From positions 6,956 through 70,955 of the forward strand of contig JADHZB010001682.1 in the NCBI GenBank assembly GCA_015657535.1: a DNA stretch of 64,000 nt. Reading direction: 5' to 3'. Below, one piece after another: positions 12,801 through 25,221 of this stretch; the first letter of the stretch is position 1, and each line of letters begins with the position of its first letter. This DNA is from Nephromyces sp. MM_2019. Taxonomy: Eukaryota; Apicomplexa; Aconoidasida; Nephromycida. Under the pieces are notes generated by a model. It saw only the letters and a program-made list of their open reading frames with translations, did not search any database and was not told where the DNA came from. The position numbers and the translations under genes are program-made.

Positions 12801-15800
12801 ACCTTCTTCTCCTCCTCTTCATTTTTTATCTTCTTGTTGTTCTTCCATCAGGATTTGGCGAACTCAGAAATGCTCTGTTTGCTACTGTCAGTCAATCTGC
12901 CTGTCGTATAATCTCTTGTGATGCCTTCAAAACGCTTCACTCGACGGATATGGATTTCCTCCTGTCTAATAAGGCCGGAGAGCTTTCCACTGTCTTGTCT
13001 AGAGGAGTGAAGAGTATTACTCAATTGCTAAACGTTTTGCTATTTCAGGTGGGTTTTTTTTAAAGTCTGATTAGGTGTGTTGTGTGTGTGAGTGTGTTGT
13101 GAAGTGGTTAAAATTAGGTGTGTTGTGTGTGTGAGTGTGTTGAGCTGCTTAGGATTAGGTGTGTTGTGTATTTGTGTGTGTTGTGAAGTGGTTAAGATTA
13201 GGTATGTTGTGTGCTTGTGTGTGTTGAGCTGCTTAGGATTAGGTGTGTTGTGTGTGTGTGTGTGTTTGTGTGCGTGTTTGTGAGTGTGAGTGTGTTGTGA
13301 AGTGATTACGATTAGGTGTGTTGTGTGTGTCAATGAGTGTGTTGTGAAGTGGTTAGGATTAGGTATGTTGTGTGCTTGTGTGTGTTGAGCTGCTTAGGAT
13401 TAGGTGTGTTGTGTGTTATTTTCAGTGTCTCGCATCCTGTAGATAGTTAAGCTTATATGTATGCAACCCATTCTCTCACTCTTGCCTAAAATTTTTGTAA
13501 AAAATTTATTTCTTTTTTCTTTGTAAAATACGCACATATATGATGATTTAGAGAAAGCTTTAAAATATATTTCTCCGGCGTGTGTGTGCGCTGTGTTTTT
13601 TATTAGAAAAAGCTTCATTCTCTCAGACCTTTCCTAGTATCTTTTACTTTCTCTAATGAAAAACTGGCCTCTTTGGTGATTCCTATGCCTTTGTGCTCAC
13701 ACTTATATGTTCACACACACGCATAATAAGCTTACCTAGCGAATCATACAGTGCCCTAGAGCTTGTGTTTTAAATGATGGTGTGCAATAAAAAAAGCCTA
13801 CGTATCTTCACTAAATCTGCTGGAGATCTCCCGCTAAAAATGATGAAGAAGTCGCTTTCGCAGTACAAAAGCTCTTCTCCCCCTGTTTCACACACAGGTA
13901 GCCCCCACCATCCTTGAATTCGCTCTCGTCCTATATATAATGGCAGTGAAAGTTGGAGTTCCACTAGCCTTAATCACTTGCTGCACAATGGCAACATACG
14001 CCATCTTCACTTTGAAAGTAACGACTAGGCGAACGAAGATAAGGAAGAGGATGAATCAAGCCGAGCAGAAAGCATCAGGTTCATTCTGAGGAAATTTTTT
14101 TCGTCAAAGAGCTTTAATAGAGGCTTTTCTGTGAATTATGTGTTTATGTGTTTATGTGTGTGTGTGCACATGTGTGTATGTGTATATGTGTGCGTGTGTG
14201 TGCCTGTTAGTACGTGTGTGTGCGTTTATGTGTGTGAATGCGTGTGCCTATGTGTGTGCCTATGTGTGTGCCTATCTGCGTGTGTTTATGTGCGTGTGCC
14301 TATGTGTGTACCTATCTGCGTGTGCCTGTGTGCCTATCTGCTTGTTTGTGCTTGTTTATGCTTGTGTGTATCTATATGCACAATATCCCTCGCACTTCTC
14401 TCTAAATTTAGGCTTAATGTTTGATTCGCTGATAAACGCCGAGTCGATCAGATATTTTACTGCTGAAAAAATTGAACTGAAGAGATACGATGCTCAGCAG
14501 CGTGTGTTTGAGAGGGAGAATATCAAAGTTAATGAGTCTCTAGCTTTTCTGAACTTTGGCCAGCAGCTGATCTTCAATATTGGGCTTTTTGCAAGTATGT
14601 ACTACACAATGAATCAGATTATGCTGGGATTGATGCCTGTGGGAAATATAGTGATGGTGACGAGCCTTCTTTTTCAGGTAAAAAAAGTGTGTGTGTTGTG
14701 ATATGAACACATTAGCTGTTGCTTGCTAAATTTAGACTAGTCTAGGGGGTTTCTGAGTAAGGCAAACGGGAGTTGGTGAGAAGGGGGGAGGGTTTGAATT
14801 TCTTTAATTTTGATGCTGAAGGTAGGCTGTTCTTGTAAGATTATGAAGCAATTCTTTGAAAAATTCCATTCAATCAAAGCTTGTGTGCGTATAATAGTAC
14901 AAAGGAATAATATCTTGTGTGTGTCTCTGCTTATGGAGCTGCTCATCAGTATTTTAATGTGTAGCGTCTTTTCATTCAATAACTTTACAATGTACAAACA
15001 GCATTTCTACGATTGCGATGACGAATTACAAGCTTCCTTCCCGTCTTACTTTAAGATCTGCTTATACTATGGGAATCTAACTGCTCCACTTATACTATGG
15101 ACATTTGTGTCTTTTTCTTTCTTTTTAGCTTCTAGCAAAAACTTTTCTTTGCTCTGCTTTATGCTTATCGCGTGTGCATTTCCCTTCTCTCATTACTATT
15201 TTAAGATGCTTTCTCCATTTCTTCTCTCTGCTCTCTCACCTCCTCTTTTCTATTGCTCTGTGGCCTTTTTGAGGGAAGCCTTTTGAACATACCCTTTTTA
15301 TTGTCTTCCTAATTCTTCATCTTATGTGTGTTATTTCAGCACATAGAATTATCTATTGGCCTCGCTTTCCCCCGTTTTTCAGCTTTTTTCGCGCACTCAC
15401 TGCAACTCACAAACTGCTTGTACACACACCACACATTCTTTTCCTTCTTCACAAACTACCCCCACCCCAATCACAACCCCCCCCCTTGTCTTGCAGCTAG
15501 CAGTCCCTCTGAACTTGATCGGTACTGTCTATAGAGAAACACACTTGAATCTCATCGACATGCAGAAACTGCATAAACTGATGCTAAGAAAGCCAAACGT
15601 TAAGGCAGCTTCTATGGCTAAGCAGCTGCAGCTGCTAGGGGGGAATGTGAGTTTTAGGGGTGTTAGTTTTAGATACCCAGGAAAAGCTCAAGATATACTA
15701 GCTGACGACATTGAAGAATCCACCCCCCCTGCAAGCGAAAAGAGTGAGAAAACAGTAAATTCCTCAGGCAGCGCTGAATCGCTTGCTAGAAGAGAAGTGG

Positions 15801-18800
15801 TGGCAGGCAAAGTTGGAGGAGAAAATTTCAATGTTGAAGCTGAAAAGCTGGAATTTGAGGGTGAGTATGAGCCGGATGCGATAAGAAGAAGCATGCGTTG
15901 GGTGCTCGTTTGTGTGTGCTTTGGTTTGGGTTAGTTGCTTGTGTGTGTGTGGTTTGGTTAGCTGTAAAGACTGCATAGGGATTCACCTCACCAACATGCT
16001 GCTGCTATGGCAGGTTCGGATGAGTCTTCTTTGCTTAACACTAAGAAATCTGCTGAAGAACTATCATCTTCTTCTTCGGGTATTTATGAGCCATATCCTG
16101 GCGCTTCTTCTACTCCTTCTTCTGCTAATATGGATTTTTATAGCTCTCCTAGTGGTAATTCTTTCTTTATCGATCCCCCTGCAGCCTCAGGGCGGCATGT
16201 TAACAATAGAAATGACATGATTCTGTCGGACATCACCTTTGATTTACCTATGGGTAAGAGGACTGCAGTGGTAGGCACCTCGGGTTCTGGAAAATCTACC
16301 CTCATTAAGCTGCTTTATCGATTTTATGACGTTAATGCTGGCGGTATATATATAGACGGCCAAAACATCAAGGAGCTTGATCTATCTTACAGGTGTGTGT
16401 TTTTCGGGAGAAGTGGGAGTTGGGTGGCAAGAGGGGGATGAGGGGGGGTGGTTGGTTGTCAGGGTGGGGATGATTCACAAGGTTGATATGAGGGTAGGGG
16501 GTGACTCGCAAGATTGAGATGAAGGGGGTTGGATGACTCACAAGGGAGATATGAGAGAGGGGGGAGTTCCTCGCAAGGGTGGGATAAACGGAGGGAGTTT
16601 TAGTCGTAAGGTTGGAATTATCAGAGCTGCCGAATCGGCTATTGTATGATGAAGATTGAGACGCTTCGTAATGAAGCCGGCTGCATAGAAGCCGATATAT
16701 AAATGATGAATTCTTTCGATGCATGCACACTGAATAGGGGGGAAGGTCCTTTAACATAAGCAATTTTCTTCACTCCACACTTTGGTTTTTCATCAATTTG
16801 GAGCACAGGAAAAGCTCTTTTGAAGCTGCAATAAGTTTTCATTCTGGTAGTTTAGCTTAGCTTTTTTTTTGCGTTAATTTGATTGCCTCCATGTATTTTG
16901 AAAGAATTTTTTTATTCTTCTTGCTCTGGGCATTTCATAGAGCATTTTCAAAAGAGTGAGCAAAAATGAATCAGAAGCGGATATTTTTAAAAGATTAATT
17001 GTGATTTTGGCTTGTGATAATAGCGCACATTTTGGTGCTATGAGAAGAGCTGAAAGTGAAGTTGATGAAGTTTCTGGCAAGTTTGAAGACAGAATTTCTG
17101 TGGCATCAATCACAAGTTTGAAACATCATTTTACCCAATTTTTACTCCAGAAACTCATTTTTGTGTGTTTTATCAAGATTATAGGGTTTGCTCAACTTTT
17201 GAGATTGTGCTTTCTTCTCTCAATCACTTTCTTTCCCGGCTTTTGATGTATAATGTGTGCTTTTTTATGGTATTTTCTGCTACTGGCAGTATTAGTACTG
17301 GAGGTACTTAATTAACCCTTTGGCTTTGTAAAAGAGTATCTTTGAAGACAGGCATAATCGCGTGTTTTTGAAAGAGAAGTTTAGCCTGTTCCTTTAGCGG
17401 GCTTAACAAGCTCCTTATTTTTGAAGACAGGCATTATAGCGTGTTTTTTAAAGAGAGGTTTAATCCCCTCCTTTCCCCCTGCTAAACTCTTTCATTCGCA
17501 AGACTTGAATGCCAGCTTTCACTGCTTCTTTTTCCCTCTTCATCAGAGACCATATCGGGGTAGTTCCACAAGACGTCGTTCTTTTTAATGACACGCTTCT
17601 ATTTAACCTAGGCTATGGAGCCCCTAATGCTACTTTCGAGGAGATACAGGTAGAGGGTGATGTTAATAGCAGCTAGCGTAAAAAAATCTACATTCGCTAA
17701 AGTGAGAAGCTAGCTGTTCCCATTAGATGGAGATTGCTTAGATGGATTTACTGCTTCATATGGGGGCTCTTTTACTATCTGAAAGTGATTTTTCTTTTTC
17801 AAAGGAGTAGGAAGGGCGTAGCACTGATGTCATTGGCTTTGCTAGTTGGAAAGTTTTTGATTAGAAAAAATTTTTTAATAGGTGAATTTTGAGCAGGTTT
17901 TTTGAAGATTTTCCTGCTAAATTAGAAGAAAATTCTTCCTCCAAAATAGGAGTCTATGCCGTGAGCTGTATGATTATTTAGGATTTGTTAGCGTCTTCTT
18001 TTAAAAAGTATCGCTTTGCTATTTCGATTAAATCAGCAGAAGCTTCGTGTTTGCTAAGACCTTTGATGCTGTCTGAAGAAAGTTCGCAGATACTTTTTGG
18101 GGGGTAATGAGGTGATTAAGCTGATAGAAAGATGATTCTTGAGCTGCCTTACTATACAATGCATACTTCCTTGATGATGAAGATGATGACGGCATGTTGA
18201 TGACGGTGATTAAAATGATGAAGATGATAAAGATAATGACGGCATGACATTTTCAAGATTATGAATATACTGTGATAGGTTTTCTAGTACCTCGTCATAC
18301 TATTTCTAGTACATCATGAACTCATCAAGCTCATACCTCTCAGAAAGCAGCAGATATGGCTCAGCTAACAAGTGTGATCAAAAGCCTACCTCAAGGTTAC
18401 GACACTCTTGTAGGTGAGAGAGGATTGATGCTGAGTGGTGGAGAGAAACAAAGGGTTGGTATCGCTAGATGTATCCTCAGAAACCCTTCTATCATTGTCT
18501 TTGATGAAGCGACTAGCGCTCTGGATGCTCTTACGGAAAGGCATATTCTACGGGTGAGCAAAAAGGAGGAGGGGAAAAAATGTGTATATATAGCCTTATT
18601 TTTCCAAAAATTTCATCCTATATAATAAGTTTACGTTGTTTTAACCTCCGGTCTGTACGAAGTACATATTAGCACACACAATAAAACTTGTCTATATCAA
18701 CTTAAACAGTGTATCACGCATATATCGGCATGCACACTGCGTGCTTTTCCTCCCCTAGGTAAGTGCATATGGTGTAGGTTTGTTTGCTAGCTTCCGATAG

Positions 18801-19712
18801 ATTAATTCTTCATCCTTTAAACCATTTTAGTATGAATATATAAATACCAGTATGTTGAAGCAGAAGAAAAGCCAATAGATCATACAAGGGTATTTTTCAT
18901 TTTCGCTCATAAATTTGTGTGTGTGTTATTTTAGATGTTGAGAATTTTCTTTATGCAGCAATTTAGAAGCTGAAAGTGTCCATTTAGTATTTGAGATATC
19001 ACTCTTAATTTTTTTTGTGTGCATTTTTAAAGCGGATTTTTGCTTAATAATCCTATTTTAGAAGCCCTTGATTAGGCTAGCAAGTGTGCTGTGTGTAGAC
19101 GCGATTTTAAGGCTTACTTTTATGAAGCTTATACCCGTGTGTGTATACGCGAGTTTACAGAATACTTTTATACAGCTTATAAGGGATTTTTTTGATACCC
19201 AGTTTTGTTTATAAACCGCAAAGTCGCGACTTTATATGTATATGGTAGAGTTTCGCTCTGTCGCTAGATATAGTAGGTATCAACACACAGAATTCAAAAT
19301 TGCGGCGTAAAATTAATTTTTTAGACAAAATTGAATCACCGTAAGAAATTATATCAAACTAAACCTGTGTTTAATTGCTTTCCATCAAATACCCTATCTT
19401 TTGGTTTCTTCTTTTTTTAATTTCTGAAGGCAAACAAATTCTCCCTTCTTTCTTGCCCTTCTATGCACTGCTTGATGTCGTTTTTGCTCTTGATTTGTCT
19501 CCATCTTAAAGGCATTTGAAGCGATTTCGTACAAGCGAACTTCGCTAGTTATCGCTCATAAGCTCAGCACCGTGGCGTCAGCGGATCAGATCATTTTTTT
19601 GGATAAAGGAAGTATTGCTGAAAAAGGCACCCACGAGGAGCTAATGACCAAACCAAACAGCCAATACGGGAAGCTGTGGAAACGAGTCAAAGACTCCTAC
19701 TCCACTAGATGA
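9878..19712 (+). CDS. ATM1: Mitochondrial ABC half-transporter, ATM1/ABCB7 family
   Basis: Exports the glutathione/sulfur species needed for cytosolic Fe-S cluster assembly, from the mitochondrial inner membrane (family knowledge). Exons: 9878-9956 (tentative), 11231-12265, 12852-13048, 13898-14078, 14412-14677, 15497-15860, 16014-16392, 17547-17649, 18344-18553, 19512-19712. All junctions are GT-AG, all phases agree, and the model has 1004 codons. A transmembrane domain starts near residue 284 ([15 protein letters not shown] and GTVYRET blocks). The nucleotide-binding domain has an A-loop Tyr about 645, Walker [10 protein letters not shown] about 795, Q-loop VVPQD, signature LSGGEKQ about 897, Walker [13 protein letters not shown] and H-loop IAHKLS about 952. 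All catalytic residues are present, so it should be active. About 120 low-complexity residues are inserted after the A-loop strand. The N terminus is uncertain: the frame is open from 11089 without an ATG until 11620, so an upstream exon is needed. The exon at 9878 lacks acidic residues and fits in phase; a start at 10857 is an alternative. Confidence 0.93.
13070..13420 (+). repeat. Intronic TG-rich minisatellite
   Basis: Lies inside the ATM1 intron 13049-13897. Units of about 41-47 bases begin aggtgtgttgtgtgtg and alternate two endings, gaagtggttaagatt and gagctgcttaggatt, giving a two-unit higher-order pattern. About eight copies are present. Confidence 0.85.
14118..14382 (+). repeat. Intronic TG/TATG repeat
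   Basis: Fills most of the ATM1 intron 14079-14411 with tgtgtgcctatgtgtg-like 12-14-base units. It is read through by spurious cysteine/valine-rich frames. Confidence 0.85.
16393..16612 (+). repeat. Intronic G-rich minisatellite
   Basis: Starts immediately at the 5' end of the ATM1 intron 16393-17546. Six or so units of about 30-36 bases combine gatgactcacaagg-like sequence with runs of four to seven G on the sense strand. Confidence 0.8.
17330..17470 (+). repeat. Two-copy direct repeat in an ATM1 intron
   Basis: Two copies about 75 bases apart share tttgaagacaggcat, cgtgtttttgaaagag and a following gtttagcc-like segment. Confidence 0.65.
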
Positions 19713-21688
19713 ATTTTCTTTAGTGGTGAATCGCACAGTATTGATCTGCTACGATCAGGCCACTGTTGATTATCGTAAAATACTGTGGTTTTTTTTTGTA
19801 ATTATGGAGACATGTAGGAAGTTAGACTTCAAAAGGGTTATTCACCTTTATATGATTTGCATATATTCTTATATGCAGCATATATTGCAGTTTGATTTAA
19901 ATTATATATTCATCGCAAGCTGCCAATTTTGTCAGTTTCTTTGTTAGCAAGTTCTGCTGGCTGGTAAAAAATCCGTTATTGTATCGCAAAGAGCTATCCT
20001 ATAACTTCTCGTTATCAAGTTGTGATAATGTGAAGTCCTGGCCCAACTGCGAGCGCTCTATCTTGGCTGCTTCTGCTGTCAAGGCAAGGCATTAAGTTGC
20101 TGTATACATTTGCTTTTCCAACCTTATAACGGTCAGCCCTTGGCATATTAAGTCAGTACTTCTTTTTGCCCTACACCGAATATATTTGCTGGCCGATAAT
20201 TGTTCTTATAACAAGCGCCATCACTTGTACTACTCTTTTTGTGTATAGCCGTATTTAAAATAAGGGATTCTCCCTGGCATATTGCAGCTGGTGCTGTGAA
20301 GATTCAGCGTAAGCGTGTTTAAGTTTTCTTTATCTGCATTCGGCAGTGGTATGTGCATCTCCCTGGAGATACACTCTCACGATTTGAACAGGAGGCGAAG
20401 TGCTGTACTTAAACCAGCTTTTTTGATGCAATACGTAGATTTCCTGCTGCTTTTATCCCAAAAAAAGGTCATATCACTTAATATTCCTTTTTAACCTTAT
20501 GAGATGCAAACTTCTGCTGCTTTGTTGGCTGAGATGGAATTATTACTAGTAATATCTCTTGCCTTTACGGAATTTCCTCGATGTTGAAGTCAAACTCTGC
20601 AAGCTTCTCCATCCATCGCATCACTCTGTGGTTTCTACACGGTTGACTGAAAAGGCTCGCATGACCGTCTTCGCAAAAGATGTTAGTACGTCTAAGATAT
20701 TGGAGGCATATTACCCTTTATGAGGATATCTACCTATTAGTTCTGTTTATCTTAAATCTAATCAACAATTAGGTGGATGCATTATATCCAGTTATAGTTT
20801 TATACTCTCTTAAAAGGGATTTTTTGTTGTTGGGCCTCGTGACTTGGGCCCTAAAAAAATTTGATAATACAAAATTTGGCTCCCAATCTGCGCCCGGATG
20901 CGTGTCTATTCAGTAAAATTATTTTTATTTAAAAAAGAATGCAAAGATTAGGCTTTTGCCCACACTTAGTTATCACAATACTCTCTTCTTGAGCTATATT
21001 ATTATTAATATATATCCACTATTTACACCTGTTACATCCATAGCTTCGGTGTATTTAGTTACCAAAACATGCCGACTTACAATTAATAATTCCGATTATT
21101 TTTATTTCAATAGTAGAATTTAAATGAAGACCTCCACATTATTATATAGAAAGATTATTAAACTCAATTACGTTAGCACTTTTTTCATTCTCTTGATTTA
21201 GACTTTGAAAAAAAACCGTTTAGCCTTTATAAGATGAAGATGCCGTAGTGCTTGCAAATATCCAATAACCGCATGGATTATAACGTAATAAAAACGATAC
21301 AGTTTGCAGCGTAGCGGAGGCTACCAAGTGCTGTGGCTGACTTGAATCCGCAAATTAGATAGAAGGAGTACAGCATCATTTGGTCAATTATCTTACAAAA
21401 GTCCTAAAGGAATAGAATATAATAAAATTTCTATCCAAGATTTCTTATCCTTTAAACCTAAATTTACATTAATACACCGGGTATCTGGCACTCTTCCCCT
21501 TATCTGGGTAACTTGGGTCTAACTGTGCAACACTTAGACTTCAAGGCGTTATAAAGATAAATTCACCCATTTTAGGGAAAATTAGCATTTTGTCCGAAGA
21601 AGTGAGGAACTCAACTCCTAATCCACTTTATTGTCTGATTCGCTGCCCTCATACACAAGCTAGAACTTTTGCTTGCCATTATTTTTAC
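19713..21688. other. No gene identified
   Basis: Region between the ATM1 stop and the nearest minus-strand coding block. Stops are frequent in every frame and there are no microsatellites. It presumably holds converging 3' ends. I see no further structure. Confidence 0.4.
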
Positions 21689-21802
21689 TTCCTAATTCTG
21701 TATTGTATCGACAGAGTGCACAATTTCTCAAGATGCATATAGGGCTGCCACATTTCAAGGAGAGCTTTGCAGCAATCACTTGGTCACTACGGCCTACTAA
21801 CT
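21689..21802 (-). CDS. Candidate isolated coding exon, cysteine-bearing
   Basis: On the minus strand a gttgccag acceptor at 21803 opens 37 codons that end at a gtaaaa donor (phase 1 in, phase 1 out). The peptide is hydrophilic, with a short cysteine cluster CILRNCALC. No partner exon was found. It lies just downstream of the stop at 21941, so it would be a separate gene or an alternative tail. Family not recognised. Confidence 0.27.
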
Positions 21803-21940
21803 CTGGCAACGTGAGGAGTTCTGTGTGTCTCTTGTGTGTTGTATATGCATATTGATTCATGTGTGTGTGCATGCATAAAGATACCCAAATACTCCTCCCC
21901 TCAATTCTGTGTGTGTCTGCGCGGATTCTTTGGCTTAAAA

Positions 21941-22896
21941 TCATAGCACGGTAATGGCATCAGAAAATGGAACCAACAATCTTCCGTAACAGAACCCTTT
22001 CGAAAGTATAGCGTGCTCCCCTGTCTAATTTCCCAATGGATTACCATCTTTCCTTACCACTGAATTTTTCGTAGGATTTCGTCTCTATGACCTCAAAGTT
22101 TCTCACCCGCTTTCTCTGGCTTGGAAGTTTTTTTCTGATGTTTTTTTCTCTGCTATACACTGCACAATACCTACTTTATGCGCCAAGATGCTACGACTGT
22201 AGCTTGATCCTCTTCATTGAAGCATTCACCGATCTGGAAATGTGTGTTCCTCTATGACATTAAAAAAAGGTTTATAGCATTTTACGCACTTTAGGGCTGA
22301 TGATGTGTGTTATCATTATATTCCTAAAGCAAGCGAGATAATTACTCTAAAAAGTCTATTGGGTCGCCCCTGGCCTGGCTCTGTCACTGCCTCGACAATC
22401 ACTAATAGCCGTTGCCTTCCAGTCTTCTTGGCTGACGTTACACCTTATTTAAATCGTACCCATGCATTTTACAGTTTACACTCACGAAGAATATGCGCAC
22501 TTGACGATCACTTGAGGAGGTTACTAATAATCTCCGTCTGTACAAGATAAGCCCAACTCCTACAGGAAACATGACTTTCGCTAGGAAAGCCAAGCAGCTT
22601 TAAAAAGAATTCATTTCACTTTTGGTTAGTTTTGCACACATTTATTACAGGAGACGCGTGTGCTCCACCTTTCTAGGAGTGAATATTTGTCGGAAAAAAG
22701 CGCTTGAGGCCTCAAAAGGGGGATAAAGAACGCAAGCGTTATAGTTTGCACATTCTGCATTCCAACGCGTAGACGTTCAAAACGCTGAAAGACTGAGTTT
22801 GAAGGTGAGACTACCTGCTGCCAACCGTATTGAAACTAAAACTATTGTACCAGAATTTGATAGGATGGTGTGTACGCAGGCAAGCATAGAGTCAAA
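21941..22896 (-). CDS. Multi-exon hypothetical protein, C-terminal 158 residues
   Basis: Seven exons read in order on the minus strand: 22896-22851, 22784-22669, 22537-22486, 22380-22346, 22251-22195, 22149-22058, 22020-21941. Every junction is GT-AG and phase-consistent, and the frame closes at a TGA. Introns are 66, 131, 105, 94, 45 and 37 nt. The protein is basic in its middle (KNIRKKLPSQRKR) and ends in a hydrophobic tail. A short LLVTSSSDRQVRIF stretch looks like a WD40 strand, but neighbouring sequence does not form a repeat. The 5' part is not found. Family not recognised. Confidence 0.6.
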
Positions 22897-23340
22897 CTGA
22901 GCTATAATTTTTAGTGATATCAAACTCTTTCAAAAGCGTGATATAGCAGATTAGACTGCATCTATACTTGTATGGATTCAGCCAAAAGGTAAAGTGCATC
23001 AGAGGCTTGTATGAACACAAGAGGAAACTAAAGATAAAGAAGATAAGTTAAGGTAGTCGAGAAAAGAGAAAAATACGTTAATATTATGCAGCTAAGGCAT
23101 GTATGCAGTCGCCTATTACTATGTGCAACAAAAACCTATATTATCTTTAAGAGTCGTGAGTGCAACAAATGCTATATTTACATGAGCAAGTGGTTATTCA
23201 CTTGCGTGTTAGATGCGCAGGCGTGATGTTAGTACCCGACACTAGCAACAAGCGATACAGGCAAATACTGGTCTGCATACACTTTCGCTCATCAAAACTA
23301 AGCTTCTGGAAATATTTTTTCCTTAACTGCCTGAAGCTAA

Positions 23341-24376
23341 TTAATTGTATCTATCGGAGTTTGACACAATCATAAGATAACCTTCTTTTTCTGCTGTCTT
23401 GGCCCGATGAACTTTAATGTGGGTTAACTGCCCTGTCTGATACAACCGGAGGGGCCGGTCGTGAATTGGCAAGCTGCTATTCAAGTCAGGCAAGACCTTA
23501 CGTGTAAGGAACATCACTGGAACCATCTGTAACAGAGCAGGAAGAAAGTATTATTTCATAGGAAAGTACCCAAGCCGCAAGTCCTCTGTCTAAGGCGTGA
23601 GTGAAGTGAGTACCCATCAACTTTTTATAAGCTCTATTCAAGCGTGAAAACTATGATGAGGGATAAATGCAATAACGGAAGTCTTATATAGCAAGACAAG
23701 ATGTAGGTGGCTTGATTTTGATAATTCATACAAAACTATTGACGTTAAATTTAGGTTATAATTCATTGAAGGCACAAACAAGAATTTACCCATTGGGTAT
23801 ATAAGCACACTTTGAAAATGCATCAAAGAATATCCACACACAAAAAAGTTAAAATGCAACTAGTTCCTTTTCACGGAAAATAATAAAATGTTCATGAAAC
23901 CTGAATAATTCATGCTTTTTGCTTCAAATTTATCAAGCGAATTACAGTAAAATTAACCGGCTTCACGTAAAAAAAGTTCAAGGCAAAAATAAATGTACCT
24001 CACATAAGAAGCAGCAGATTTATACGGTGGTATAGCAGAAAAACATTTCTTACGCAATACATCAACTCCTTGTGATACAAAAAGAGAAGTTGCCACTTCA
24101 AAACAAAGAAATATGGGCATGCAAGTATACGATATAAAAAGCAAGTAGTCCGATTTTCAAGAACTCGAAAAATTAAAGAGAGCAGAGACTTATGGGAAGG
24201 CTACACACATTCACGATAATAACTTTGATAATTTGTAATGATTCTAGGATTAAAGTAACTTCATTGCATTAGGATAAGTATAAGTTTAAAATTACTCTTT
24301 CCGGACGTTATCCTAATATATTAACTCCGCAATCCATCAGCTCTTGATATTTCACTATTCTGCGCTTCAAGCATAC
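23341..24376 (-). CDS. Multi-exon hypothetical protein, C-terminal part
   Basis: Exons 24376-24326, 24095-23999, 23900-23875, 23589-23570 and 23526-23341 join in phase and end at TAA. Introns are 230, 98, 285 and 43 nt. The last exon is the clearest: a ctgttacag acceptor followed by 61 codons of balanced, charged sequence (contains RKVLPDLNSSLPIHDRPLRL). Further minus-strand coding pieces near 24440-24570 and 24980-25200 may be its 5' exons, or may link it to the gene at 25.2-27.5 kb. No domain is recognised. Confidence 0.57.
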
Positions 24377-25221
24377 CTTCAATATTTGAATATATTCAAC
24401 CGTATCAGAAAAAGAGCAACTCAATCAACTGGCAGAGCATATGCACTCTTGCTATGAACAAGCCATATACAATAAAAAAATTGAATCCTATGCCCTGTGC
24501 ACCGTACAGCCTCTTAAAAAGCTTCACTCTTTACCGGGAGAAAAATTTTATCATCTGCCCTTAAAGCAGAGCAAAAAAAAAATCATTAAATTAATGTTTA
24601 ATATTAAAAGTGGTAAAACTTTTAGAAGATGGAATCTCATTTTCCCCATAAAGCTACGAGTGATCACCTCATTTTCAGCCTTCTCAAGCCGTGGGGACAT
24701 ATCAATGATCTTTTGCGTTTGCTGAAGTCATAATGGAAGAGAATGAAAAAATGAGTCTTTTACTTTTTCCTCAGTGTAAATTAGAAGCTTATATTTTCTC
24801 ACTGCACACGGTTTTTCATTATAAAATGCGATTTTTTGTGTGCTCAGTTTGAATAAATGACAGGATTTTTAAAGCAGCACCCTTAATCTTTAAAGATCCA
24901 TCAAATTGTAGCACAAATTTTATTCCGTGAAAAGTTGAAACTCAAGCTACTTTTAAGAAATCTCAAAGCAAAGAAGTTCTTATATGAACTACCGCTTTCC
25001 TGGCTCATTAAATCCAAGTTCGGTAAGCAAAGATCAAAAGTTCTAAACATACCTTATAGCTTTTGGCACGGAAAGACTAACTATAAGGCTGTTTTCTCTC
25101 CTATAATTCGTTTACTCTACGGCAAAAGGGACGCCCACCGACATCAAATCTAAGTGTAATAAATTATGAAACGAGCCCCTTTTGCAACTACCATATGTAG
25201 ATTTTTTCCTGTCTAATAAGC

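Noticed and set aside
13040..13333. His/Thr-rich proteins on the minus strand
   Set aside because: Translation of the intronic TG minisatellite, not a gene.
13070..13420. Interstitial telomere repeat, from ttaggattaggt motifs
   Set aside because: The motif occurs once per 41-47-base unit and is not a tandem telomeric hexamer or heptamer.
22486..22537. WD40 repeat protein, from an LLVTSSSDRQVRIF segment
   Set aside because: Adjacent exons in the consistent splice chain do not form a beta-propeller repeat and no second blade is visible.
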